Of a stretch of 7,449 nt of DNA, positions 1-6,729 are shown piece after piece (within the stretch, counting starts at the first letter, position 1; every line of letters starts with the position of its first letter). The stretch comes from Bacteroidota bacterium (GTDB lineage Bacteria > Bacteroidota > Bacteroidia > Flavobacteriales > Flavobacteriaceae): positions 1-7,449 of the forward strand of contig JAJYTI010000110.1 of the NCBI GenBank assembly GCA_021793135.1. The letters run 5' to 3'. The notes below the pieces were generated by a model. That model ran no database searches and was not told where the DNA came from. It saw only the letters and a list, made by a program, of their open reading frames with translations. Position numbers and translations under genes: made by a program.

Positions 1-431
1 TCAATGAGCCGATTTCTTGTCGAACTTCCCATAAACGAGAAGTCTGGCAAAAATTTCCATTCCCAAAACCGTAAACGGCTCGAATAGGTTTTTACAAGCT
101 CTAATATCGTTTGGTTGCCTAGGGTATGTATTTTAACCTCATCATATTTTATGGGAATGTGTATTTCCTGGTTATCAGAATCTATAAGTTTTCTTTGACC
201 ATCGGTTGTTTGAATAACAGCCTTTCCATTAATGAAAAAATCTGCATGTTTATATTGAGGTTCAATAACTACATTCCCGTCAAAATCGGCATAGCCATAA
301 AGTTCATTGGTTCCCAAATATGGGTATAAGGTTCGATTAGAATCCATGACCCAAATATGTTGATGAACGCAAGTACAAAAGAGCAGTGTTAATGACAGTA
401 GGATAAAACATGCTTTATCTATAGTTTTCAT
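1..431 (-). CDS. WG-repeat exported protein, 3' end cut by the window edge
   Basis: The reading frame opens with ATG at 431-429 and runs leftwards for 143 codons with no stop before the edge, so the C-terminus is missing. Residues 1-21 form a basic start plus a hydrophobic stretch ending in two cysteines (C19, C21), which suggests an exported protein. It may be a lipoprotein, but the residue before each cysteine (F or T) does not fit a classical lipobox. Residues 44-74 match a WG repeat: YGYADFDGNVVIEPQY is followed by a GKAVIQ segment, as in the family pattern of Gly-Tyr/Trp, D..G, V(V/I)I.P.Y and G.A.V. A second, more degenerate unit may follow (IPIKYDEV). WG repeats are beta-rich modules of unknown biochemical role that are common in Bacteroidota and near toxin-immunity loci. 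The gene starts 36 bp after the SH3-like gene on the same strand and is probably cotranscribed with it. Confidence 0.8.
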   Translation of the reverse strand, partial: MKTIDKACFILLSLTLLFCTCVHQHIWVMDSNRTLYPYLGTNELYGYADFDGNVVIEPQYKHADFFINGKAVIQTTDGQRKLIDSDNQEIHIPIKYDEVKIHTLGNQTILELVKTYSSRLRFWEWKFLPDFSFMGSSTRNRLI

Positions 432-467
432 GGTAAGTGAATTGCATTTCCCATAGTATTTATCAGA

Positions 468-1256
468 TTACATATAATAATCCATGACCAATACACTACC
501 TTCAGTTTCTTCTTTGATATCAACGATACATTCTTGCCCAAATTCCATATAGGCCTCTATAACGATATCATTTTTACCTCTTTTGAGCAACACCTCGTTT
601 CCCTCTGAAAAAAAGCCTTGTACGTTTAAAAAGAACAATGCCATCACTACGGCTTCACTATAAGTAACCAACGGAAGAAAAACACGTTCTCTGAAATGCC
701 CACATTGTTCACAAGGTCCGAAATCAGTACCGGTATAGCTTATTTTATTTTCAAATATCAAGGACGTTTGGGCACAAAATTCGTCGCTCCTTCCTTCTTT
801 CTTTTCATAGCTTAATGGCGATACAGCTCCTAAATAATCCGACATGATAAAACCAAGATTCATGGAGCTGTCTGGTGGTGGTATTCTGGACAAATAGGTA
901 TCTAACAGATACAGTGATTTATCGTTATATTCTATTTTCACCCAATTGGATGAAATACTATATGTTTTTACATAATCCTCAGAAAGATCTTTTTGGATTC
1001 CATACCGGTATATTACGATTTCTTCTGGCTCTGTATTTGATAAATCCATTATAGCGACACTTTCGCCAAAAGGGACAATACCTGCAGAATTTGCTGTAAT
1101 AGAAGGAGCCTCATATAACATAGCACCTTCAATGTTCCACATATATGCCTTCTGAGCAGAATCCTTAAGGATAGTCTGGCTATGGATTGGAAATACCATA
1201 CCTATAAAACCACCCCATGACACCACAATGCGAAATATGTCAAATCTGAACCTCAT
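468..1256 (-). CDS. exported SH3-like domain protein
   Basis: The protein has 262 residues if translation starts at ATG 1256-1254. An in-frame ATG at 1355 would add 33 residues, but the later start gives a good signal peptide (RFRFDIFR, then a hydrophobic run, with likely cleavage at HS|Q near residue 26) and lies about 25 nt after a TAnnTTTG promoter box that falls inside the longer version. Residues about 36-123 resemble a bacterial SH3 domain: an N-terminal strand, LYEAPS..A...GIVPFGESVAIM, a long insert, then NWVKIEYNDKSLYLLDTYLS. Such domains usually bind peptides or cell-wall material in the periplasm. The C-terminal half (about 130-262) is not recognised. It contains CEQCGH at 182-187, a CxxC pair that could form a disulfide or hold a metal. 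The WG-repeat gene follows 36 bp downstream, which suggests an operon. The specific function is unknown. Confidence 0.72.
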   Translation of the reverse strand: MRFRFDIFRIVVSWGGFIGMVFPIHSQTILKDSAQKAYMWNIEGAMLYEAPSITANSAGIVPFGESVAIMDLSNTEPEEIVIYRYGIQKDLSEDYVKTYSISSNWVKIEYNDKSLYLLDTYLSRIPPPDSSMNLGFIMSDYLGAVSPLSYEKKEGRSDEFCAQTSLIFENKISYTGTDFGPCEQCGHFRERVFLPLVTYSEAVVMALFFLNVQGFFSEGNEVLLKRGKNDIVIEAYMEFGQECIVDIKEETEGSVLVMDYYM

Positions 1257-1286
1257 AACCTCTACTTTTCTAACAATTAAACAGAT

Positions 1287-1294
1287 CAAATCTA
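1287..1294 (-). promoter_or_regulatory. putative -7 box for the leftward SH3/WG pair
   Basis: On the minus strand the bases read TAGATTTG, an exact match to the Bacteroidota -7 consensus TAnnTTTG. A start site about 6 nt downstream would leave a leader of about 25 nt before ATG 1256. There is no clear TTG at the usual -33 distance. An exact match is not rare in AT-rich DNA, so the placement in a divergent gap just before a good signal peptide is the main support. Confidence 0.4.
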
Positions 1295-1326
1295 ACAAAT
1301 AATTGAAGAGCATAAAATCCCCGAAA

Positions 1327-1347
1327 ACTGTTATTTCACAAAACAGT
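1327..1347. promoter_or_regulatory. dyad in the divergent promoter region, possible operator
   Basis: A perfect inverted repeat ACTGTT-N9-AACAGT lies between the two divergent -7 boxes. It sits just upstream of the rightward box, where it would overlap the -33 region of that promoter. The 6-bp arms and centre-to-centre spacing of 15 bp suit a dimeric DNA-binding protein. No regulator gene is in the window. A chance match or a small hairpin is possible. Confidence 0.3.
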
Positions 1348-1356
1348 AGAGACAAC

Positions 1357-1364
1357 TATTTTTG
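1357..1364 (+). promoter_or_regulatory. putative -7 box for the rightward barrel/Tli4-like group
   Basis: The bases read TATTTTTG, an exact match to TAnnTTTG. Transcription would begin near 1371, giving a leader of about 17 nt before ATG 1388. The nearest -33 candidate is TTTC at 1334-1337, 19 bp upstream, a 3-of-4 match to TTTG. It is the only good candidate in front of the three rightward genes. Confidence 0.45.
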
Positions 1365-1387
1365 TTTTACTCATATAAACTTCGGAT

Positions 1388-1873
1388 ATGAAACGACATC
1401 TTTTATTATTGCTGGTCTGTCTTTCTCCTGCTGCTTTTGCACAAACGAAGTCGGGTATAATGATTCCAAATAGATTTGGGCTGTCTTATCAAGAAAAGCT
1501 TGGAGTAGATATAGGGTTAATCTCTTTAAATCAAATCCATGATAGGTCTTTCTTAACTTTTTATGATATGTCCCTAGGCCTCGAAGCGTTTATTACCGAG
1601 CCATTTATCGTTGCCCCAAAGATTAACCTTGATATTGGCGTAGGAGGTGCAATCCTTTTGGGAGGTGGAGTCGATTTGTCTTATCCTACCGATTTTTCAA
1701 AAGGAACATGGATGCTGACTCCCAAAGTGGGTTTAAGCTTAATATCAGCGATTCGAATTTATTATGGGTGGAATATTTACGCACAGAATGACATGTTTCC
1801 AGATTTAGGAAAACATCGGGTTTCATTGGAAATCAATTTAGCAGCACTTCATCATTTTTATATTGGATTATAA
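1388..1873 (+). CDS. small exported protein, probable outer-membrane beta-barrel
   Basis: The protein has 161 residues. Residues 1-18 are a clear signal peptide (MKRH, a leucine run, then AAFA|Q). The mature part is built of alternating hydrophobic/polar strands divided by short turns, with glycine-rich strands such as INLDIGVGGAILLGGGVDL and aromatic ends (WMLTPKVGLSL, IRIYYGWNIY, HHFYIGL). It closes in a hydrophobic strand with an aromatic residue third from the C-terminus, like many outer-membrane barrels. The length would suit about 8 strands. I recognise no specific family and no catalytic residues. It is the first of three close rightward genes. The gap to the Tli4-like gene is 49 bp, so they may share a transcript from the TAnnTTTG box at 1357. 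Its role beside an immunity-like gene is unknown. Confidence 0.7.
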   Translation: MKRHLLLLLVCLSPAAFAQTKSGIMIPNRFGLSYQEKLGVDIGLISLNQIHDRSFLTFYDMSLGLEAFITEPFIVAPKINLDIGVGGAILLGGGVDLSYPTDFSKGTWMLTPKVGLSLISAIRIYYGWNIYAQNDMFPDLGKHRVSLEINLAALHHFYIGL

Positions 1874-1922
1874 ATGGAAAATATAGAACCAGCTATACTT
1901 GGATTTTAAAAAGTGGGACACA

Positions 1923-2918
1923 ATGAAAATGCTAATATCCTTTCTTTGCTTTAGCTTGTTAGTTTTTGGTTTTAAATATTGGAATAATCACAAAAACAAC
2001 TCCAAAAACCCGCCTCTTAACCAAAAAGAATCGCCCATGGAAACACATTGCTTTGGAAGATTTTTAATGGATCTCCCCTCAGACACAAAGATTATTGAAA
2101 ATTACATCAGTCTTGGAGCCAAGGTAAAAACTTTCTCTTCAATCACCCTCAAAGAGTTCCAAAATAAAGTTTCAAATAGACAAAAAGTACTTCAAAATTC
2201 AATGCATAATAATGGCGACTCCTTATTTGTGGACCGGGACGATATTTCGAGCCATCACATTACTTTGACATCTTGGAGTAGCAAGGCAGGCAAAAGAATT
2301 TATCGCTATGACGAATACCAATACTTGCCTGAAAGTCAAACCATGTTTTATTTTATATCCGAGGGTACTGCCACACCAGAAAATCGGGCTAAAGCAGCAG
2401 AAAATCAAAGAAAGTTCTCTCAACTAAATCACTACCGACCTTCGTCTGAAATCCCACAAAAGCCAGGTTTATGTATTTGTGAAGGATTCATAGAGTATAA
2501 CAAAATGAATAAGGAGGTAATGAGCGTTGGCTTTTCCTTTCCCAACCGGCCAACTGTCCGTATGTGGATCGAAACCTTTACCACCCGATACGACACAGAT
2601 GTTCCACCTTTACCGAGGTCATTTGGAGATATTTTGCGTAAGAAACGATACAAATGGAATGGTAAAGAAGCTACCGAATTCCTGTATAAATTTAAGGATG
2701 ATGGACAGTGGTTTTATGAATTCACATTAAAAGTTTCCAGCTCAGGCGAAAGCCTAATACATCCTTATATGACGATATCACTTCAAGCTGGGGACTTCAA
2801 TTATGAGAACCAAGAAAGGATCAAACCATTTTCAAATGACAAAGAAGCCTTGGAGTTCTGGGACAGTATTGTAAAAAATGTGCGCATCCGTCCAGGAGCA
2901 GTTATTGATAGTCAATAA
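1923..2918 (+). CDS. Tli4-like type VI lipase immunity protein, membrane-anchored
   Basis: The protein has 331 residues from ATG 1923. A TTG eight codons earlier (1899) is possible, but the ATG directly begins the hydrophobic segment. Residues 3-20 form one membrane helix followed by a polar N/K-rich linker, so the body should lie in the periplasm. ETHCFGRFLMDLP at 40-52 followed by a segment like LKEFQNKVSNRQKVL resembles the N-terminal domain of the Tli4 family. PGLCICEGFIEYN from about 181, with later PNRPTVRMWIETF, resembles its C-terminal domain. In Pseudomonas, Tli4 neutralises the phospholipase Tle4 delivered by a type VI secretion system. That function is known for the family and is inferred here from sequence recall only. 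Cysteines at 43, 184 and 186 could form a disulfide. No lipase or secretion gene is in the window, so this would be an orphan immunity gene. The next gene begins 11 bp later. Confidence 0.7.
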   Translation: MKMLISFLCFSLLVFGFKYWNNHKNNSKNPPLNQKESPMETHCFGRFLMDLPSDTKIIENYISLGAKVKTFSSITLKEFQNKVSNRQKVLQNSMHNNGDSLFVDRDDISSHHITLTSWSSKAGKRIYRYDEYQYLPESQTMFYFISEGTATPENRAKAAENQRKFSQLNHYRPSSEIPQKPGLCICEGFIEYNKMNKEVMSVGFSFPNRPTVRMWIETFTTRYDTDVPPLPRSFGDILRKKRYKWNGKEATEFLYKFKDDGQWFYEFTLKVSSSGESLIHPYMTISLQAGDFNYENQERIKPFSNDKEALEFWDSIVKNVRIRPGAVIDSQ

Positions 2919-2929
2919 ACATTCAAAAC

Positions 2930-3208
2930 ATGAGATACGCATTGTATTTATTCACCATAATGTTTCTGATAGCATATAACTCGCAACTACATGCACAAAA
3001 CGGTGTCGGTTATGAAAATATTTTCTCGCTAAAACACAATCAAATCGCCAATCCAAAAGAAAATACGCTTTATATTTATAAAATCGAGGATAACAACTGG
3101 ATTCAGTCCGATAGCCTGAAACTCCCACAGGCTATCTTGCATTGGACGGAAATATTAGACGGATTTATATGCTCATGGAGGATCTCAATACTTATTGTAA
3201 CGGATTAA
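2930..3208 (+). pseudogene. exported protein fragment, probably truncated or frameshifted
   Basis: The frame starts with ATG 2930, only 11 bp after the Tli4-like stop, and encodes 92 residues. Residues 1-22 are a good signal peptide (MRYALYLF, hydrophobic core, LHA|Q). The next ~60 residues look like a normal globular start (YIYKIEDNNWIQSDSLKLPQ), but after ILDGFI the sequence turns into an unlikely hydrophobic tail and stops. The overlapping frame that holds ATG 3169 reads more protein-like there (MEDLNTYCNGLNLKHYS) and stops at 3229-3231. This suggests a frameshift around 3160-3180, followed by loss of the rest of the gene. The end coincides with a shift to more AT-rich DNA. It could also be a genuine small secreted protein. 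I do not recognise the family. By position it may have been a third member of the exported immunity-like set. Confidence 0.5.
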
Positions 3209-3311
3209 ACTTGAAACATTACTCTATTTAAAAATAAATTAAAAGCTATAAATAATAATATATATACAACAATGTGAAATCATTTATCAATACATAATAA
3301 TTTTATAAATA

Positions 3312-4175
3312 ATGAAATATTGGATTATCATCTTAAACTTATTGTCCATTGTTTATGTACAGACATTTCCTCCAATAGAACAACTTATTGAACAATCTCG
3401 AAAACTGTTTACTGTTCATAATACTTTGGAACCATTATTTTATCAGGAAAAAATCCATATTGATAGTTTAGCTATGCCAAATAGAGATAAAAAAGATTTA
3501 AAAAATTGGTTACAAAAGGAAAAAAAATATATACAGAATCAACAGGATTCAATAGCACCGGGTGTAGTTATTGAGTTTTTAAATGAAAAAATATGTGATT
3601 ATTTAGATGTAATCATTCGTCATCCTAATTTTTTTGAATACAATATTTCAGAAGAAATAGGCATTGAAGAATTGAATATTATTATTTCTGATGACCAACG
3701 TTTAATAAATTTTTCTTTCGACGAAAAAACCGGCGGCTCATACCAATCGCGAATTTCAAGACTCTATCTTTTCGATAAAGAAATTGATAAAATAATAGAC
3801 ATAAGTGAAATGCCTTTTGTTTATCCAGATGGTTACAAGAAAATATCGATACTAAAATCGGAGCATGGAGTAAAATACGTGCTTGAAAGTTCTGTAAAGA
3901 CCTGCAATCAATGTTTTACTACATTTGTACAGCTTATCAACTCAAATTTAAAAGAAGTATTTGCTTATTCTTCAATGCATAGAAACTTAAATGATGGTGC
4001 ATTTTATAATCCCAAAACCCAAACAATTCAAGTACATTATCAAACAGATGACCTTACACCAAATTGCAATTGTGAAAATAATACAGATACCCAACAAAAT
4101 GCTATATTAACCTGTAATTGTACATTTGTCTTCAATGGATATACTTTTGAAAGGACTTTTTTATCTAGAAGATAA
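3312..4175 (+). CDS. unrecognised exported protein with paired cysteines
   Basis: The protein has 287 residues. Residues 1-18 (MKYWIIILNLLSIVYVQT) look like a signal peptide, though the cleavage site is not ideal. Residues ~20-100 are charged and helical. Around 125-150 the pattern LNIIISDDQRLINFSFDEKTGG, with GG at 141-142, resembles a segment seen in many uncharacterised secreted Bacteroidota proteins, where a D..LR.YSWD..TGGT motif leads a beta-rich C-terminal domain. The C-terminal half has CNQC at 198-201 and two CNC motifs at 252-254 and 268-270, which would suit disulfides in the periplasm or a metal site. I cannot name the family. The gene stands alone: 103 bp of AT-rich DNA precede it and 103 bp separate it from the sensor kinase gene. 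Its base composition matches the kinase gene more than the genes to the left. Confidence 0.65.
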   Translation: MKYWIIILNLLSIVYVQTFPPIEQLIEQSRKLFTVHNTLEPLFYQEKIHIDSLAMPNRDKKDLKNWLQKEKKYIQNQQDSIAPGVVIEFLNEKICDYLDVIIRHPNFFEYNISEEIGIEELNIIISDDQRLINFSFDEKTGGSYQSRISRLYLFDKEIDKIIDISEMPFVYPDGYKKISILKSEHGVKYVLESSVKTCNQCFTTFVQLINSNLKEVFAYSSMHRNLNDGAFYNPKTQTIQVHYQTDDLTPNCNCENNTDTQQNAILTCNCTFVFNGYTFERTFLSRR

Positions 4176-4197
4176 GTTCTTACCCCCTCTCTCAACT

Positions 4198-4240
4198 ATA
4201 GAAAAATAAAAATGAATTTTCTAAATGATTTTTATTCTAT
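4198..4240 (+). terminator. AT-rich hairpin, weak terminator candidate
   Basis: The arms AATAAAAAT (4205-4213) and ATTTTTATT (4228-4236) are perfectly complementary over 9 bp with a 14-nt loop. The outer ATAG (4198-4201) and CTAT (4237-4240) could extend the stem past a 3-nt bulge. It lies about 22 nt after the stop of the cysteine-paired protein gene. There are almost no G:C pairs and the T-run downstream is short, so strength as a terminator is doubtful. It might instead be ordinary AT-rich leader sequence. Confidence 0.25.
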
Positions 4241-4278
4241 CTTTACGTTGACTCTTAATAAGACACTATTACCTTGTT

Positions 4279-6300
4279 ATGTCTAAATTACCACTTATAT
4301 TATTCATATTTCTATTATTCTCACTGTACGGCAAAGCACAAGAAGAAAATATCTTCTATAAAATAGATAGTCTCACAGAGGTAATGAATACGCCTAAAAC
4401 TTCTGTCGAAAAAACAATTTTATTACAAGAGCTTTCCAATACATGGCTTCTAATCGATACTGTAGGAACCAATGCAAAAAAATATGCAGAAGAAATATTT
4501 TCACTAAATGAAACAAACAATAACTTTATTTCTGGTGTAGCATATTACCAACTAGGCAATGTCGATTGGGAATATATAGGATTAGATAGTGCTGAGGTTC
4601 AATATAAGAAAGCCATTAATTTTTTAAAAAAAGATTCTTCTGATTTAGGAAAACAATATTTGGCCCGAGCATGGCATAATTATGGTTTAATTCAACAACT
4701 CAGAGGTGACAACGAAACTTTTCTAGATATACTTTTACATAATTCTATCCCTATTCTAGAGCAAATTCAAAACACAGTATTACTAGCTGGTCAGTATCAT
4801 TCTGTAGGTATTATTTTTGATAATATTCAACAATATGATAAGTCTAAAGAATATTATTTAAAAACGGTAGCTTTATTAAAGGAAGAAAGAGATTCAGAGG
4901 TACTCTGTGATTCTTATATTTATTTAGCAAAAAATCTTTTATATACAATAGACCCCATACAATATGACGGATCTGAAATTTCAGATTATTTGAACAAAGC
5001 ACATTATATACTTTCTAACATACCAAATTCTTCTTCTTGGGTAGATTATTATATCTGGAATGGAGTCTTTATGCATCACATTAAAAATGATATAGAAGAA
5101 GCACTAAAAAATTATGATCAAGGTCTTCAGCATGTTCGCAGAATAGATGATTTTCTTAAAAAAGGAGAAATATTGAATCGAAAATATTATTTATACTACG
5201 ATTCTAAACAATTCGAAAAGGCTCGTCAAATGGCACTAGAACAATATGAACTTGTTTCTTCTCAGTCCATAAATAAAAATAAACTGGTAGCATTACGTAA
5301 CTTAATCCATGCAGAAGAGAAGTTAGGAAATATATCAAGAGCCTATGAATTATTAAATCAATGGGTGAGTTTATCCGATAGCATAGAACAAAGTGACACA
5401 AAAGTAAGAATGGTAGAGTTGGAAAAAAAATACAATGAAGAAAAACAGGAAAGACAGATTCTTCAGTTACAAGATGAAACCAATCAAAAAGAAATCAAAC
5501 TACAACGTTCACGGATATGGACCTATTCTATAGGAGGTATTAGTATCCTTATGCTAATAGTGATTGTCGGTGGATATACGCTTTATCATAACAAACAACA
5601 AATAGCCGCACAAAAAGAACAATTACATATTCAAGAAAAAGAACAGCTTAGACAAGAACAAAAGTTAAGTAATTATGCTGCAATGTTGGAGGGGCAGGAA
5701 TCAGAACGTAAAAGAATAGCAAGTGAATTACACGATAGCCTAGGAGGCACTTTGTCGGGGATCAAACTTAAATTATCACAAATTCAACCACAAACACAAT
5801 CCGAGGAAGGATTACATCAAATCTTGTCACAATTGGATAATTCTGTAAATGAATTAAGACGGATAGCACGCAACCTAATGCCAGAGAGTCTTATAAGATA
5901 CGACTTACCTACGGCTTTAGAGGAATTTTGTCGCCAAATGGAAAACAAAAGCACCAAGATTGTATTCCAAGCATTGGGTGATATACATAAACCTATAACG
6001 CAAACATCAAAGATAACCTTATACCGCATCGTACAAGAACTAGTAGCCAATGCTTTAAAACATGCAGATGCTAGTATGATTTTAGTTCAAATTGCAATTG
6101 ACGAATATAGAATTAATCTAACCATAGAAGATAATGGAAAAGGATTTGACACAAACTATATAATGGAGAAACATGGGTTAGGATATACTACTTTAAGAAA
6201 TCGAGTAGAGTATCTTAATGGAAAGTTAGAAATTGATTCTAATCTCGGGATTGGTACAACTGTTCATATTAAACTTTTGAAAAACTCTATATCTACATAA
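4279..6300 (+). CDS. TPR-containing sensor histidine kinase (HisKA_3 type)
   Basis: The protein has 673 residues. Residues 1-20 are a signal peptide (hydrophobic run, then GKA|Q). Residues ~60-375 are helical TPR-like repeats (for example YYQLGNVDWEYIGLDSAEVQY and NLIHAEEKLGNISRAYELL) that would sit in the periplasm. A coiled coil leads to one membrane helix at ~415-437, followed by a second coiled coil. The dimerisation box ERKRIASELHDSLGG gives phospho-acceptor H485, as in NarL/LuxR-linked kinases. The ATPase domain shows the N box (NALKH, N591), the G1 box (D618-G622 in EDNGKGFD), GLG at 633-635 and GIGT at 657-660, so the enzyme looks intact. It should autophosphorylate and pass phosphate to a LuxR-type response regulator. 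Such regulators usually lie directly downstream, but none is found here. The ligand is unknown. Confidence 0.92.
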   Translation: MSKLPLILFIFLLFSLYGKAQEENIFYKIDSLTEVMNTPKTSVEKTILLQELSNTWLLIDTVGTNAKKYAEEIFSLNETNNNFISGVAYYQLGNVDWEYIGLDSAEVQYKKAINFLKKDSSDLGKQYLARAWHNYGLIQQLRGDNETFLDILLHNSIPILEQIQNTVLLAGQYHSVGIIFDNIQQYDKSKEYYLKTVALLKEERDSEVLCDSYIYLAKNLLYTIDPIQYDGSEISDYLNKAHYILSNIPNSSSWVDYYIWNGVFMHHIKNDIEEALKNYDQGLQHVRRIDDFLKKGEILNRKYYLYYDSKQFEKARQMALEQYELVSSQSINKNKLVALRNLIHAEEKLGNISRAYELLNQWVSLSDSIEQSDTKVRMVELEKKYNEEKQERQILQLQDETNQKEIKLQRSRIWTYSIGGISILMLIVIVGGYTLYHNKQQIAAQKEQLHIQEKEQLRQEQKLSNYAAMLEGQESERKRIASELHDSLGGTLSGIKLKLSQIQPQTQSEEGLHQILSQLDNSVNELRRIARNLMPESLIRYDLPTALEEFCRQMENKSTKIVFQALGDIHKPITQTSKITLYRIVQELVANALKHADASMILVQIAIDEYRINLTIEDNGKGFDTNYIMEKHGLGYTTLRNRVEYLNGKLEIDSNLGIGTTVHIKLLKNSIST

Positions 6301-6729
6301 AACGATAGAAAAAAATTAATTATATAACTTATATTCTACTACCCGTTTAATAATCAACGTATTTGTCTGGTTAAACAGAAAGTCTTATCGTAATTTTGTT
6401 TTTGGTTTTCATGATATGTTGATTGTTCATATTGTTACAAATCAAATTAAATTGAGTTATGGGAGCTCTTCTATGAAAATTTTAATTTGGATTTTCTCCT
6501 AGTATTATTGATATTAATTCCTATTATCTTGAAAGTAAAATATTACAGATCAGTTTTATTTTTGGGAATTAATTTCTACTGTAGATTCTTTTTATTAGTA
6601 AATTGACATATAAATACCTTTATTTTTCTATTACACTACGCCGAAATTATATACCAACATTATAATAAGATTAGGGAACATATTTAAAAATAGCTCCCCC
6701 TTTAAAAACAACAACCAAAATTAAAATTA
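6301..6729. other. 429-bp AT-rich convergent gap without a supported gene
   Basis: This stretch lies between two converging genes and is very AT-rich. All frames are broken by stops except one rightward stretch of about 60 codons (roughly 6318-6505), whose first ATG is at 6416 and which would give only 28 residues. It contains an exact TAnnTTTG (TAATTTTG at 6391-6398), but the nearest upstream TTTG (6362-6365) is about 25 bp away, which is too far. A short palindrome ATATAA-C-TTATAT lies at 6322-6334. I see no convincing G:C-rich terminator, no response-regulator remnant and no RNA gene. Confidence 0.5.

Noticed and set aside
126..329. Rightward 67-codon open frame
   Set aside because: It lies antisense inside the WG-repeat gene, whose protein pattern is clear; its product has no recognisable features.
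1257..1355. N-terminal 33-residue extension of the SH3-like protein from ATG 1355
   Set aside because: It would place a second hydrophobic stretch before a good signal peptide and would cover the promoter box and dyad of the divergent region.
1874..1909. ATG-initiated 11-codon frame directly after the barrel gene
   Set aside because: Too short and featureless. It only fills the 49-bp gap before the Tli4-like start; no leader-peptide pattern is evident.
1899..1922. TTG start adding eight residues to the Tli4-like protein
   Set aside because: The ATG at 1923 begins the membrane segment directly and is a stronger start codon; the extra residues add no feature.
2223..2730. Three open frames of 66-73 codons overlapping the Tli4-like gene on both strands
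   Set aside because: All lie inside the long coding frame and show no domain, signal peptide or start context of their own.
5204..6050. Two leftward open frames of 65 and 77 codons within the kinase gene
   Set aside because: Antisense shadows of the TPR and kinase domains, whose motifs are intact on the plus strand.
6318..6505. About 60 open codons read as a possible response-regulator remnant
   Set aside because: No aspartate pocket or helix-turn-helix pattern is visible; a stretch of this length can arise by chance in six frames.
6660..6729. Possible terminator after the leftward 234-aa gene
   Set aside because: The best pairing (GGGGA with TTCCC) has a 17-nt loop, wobble pairs and no following T-run.
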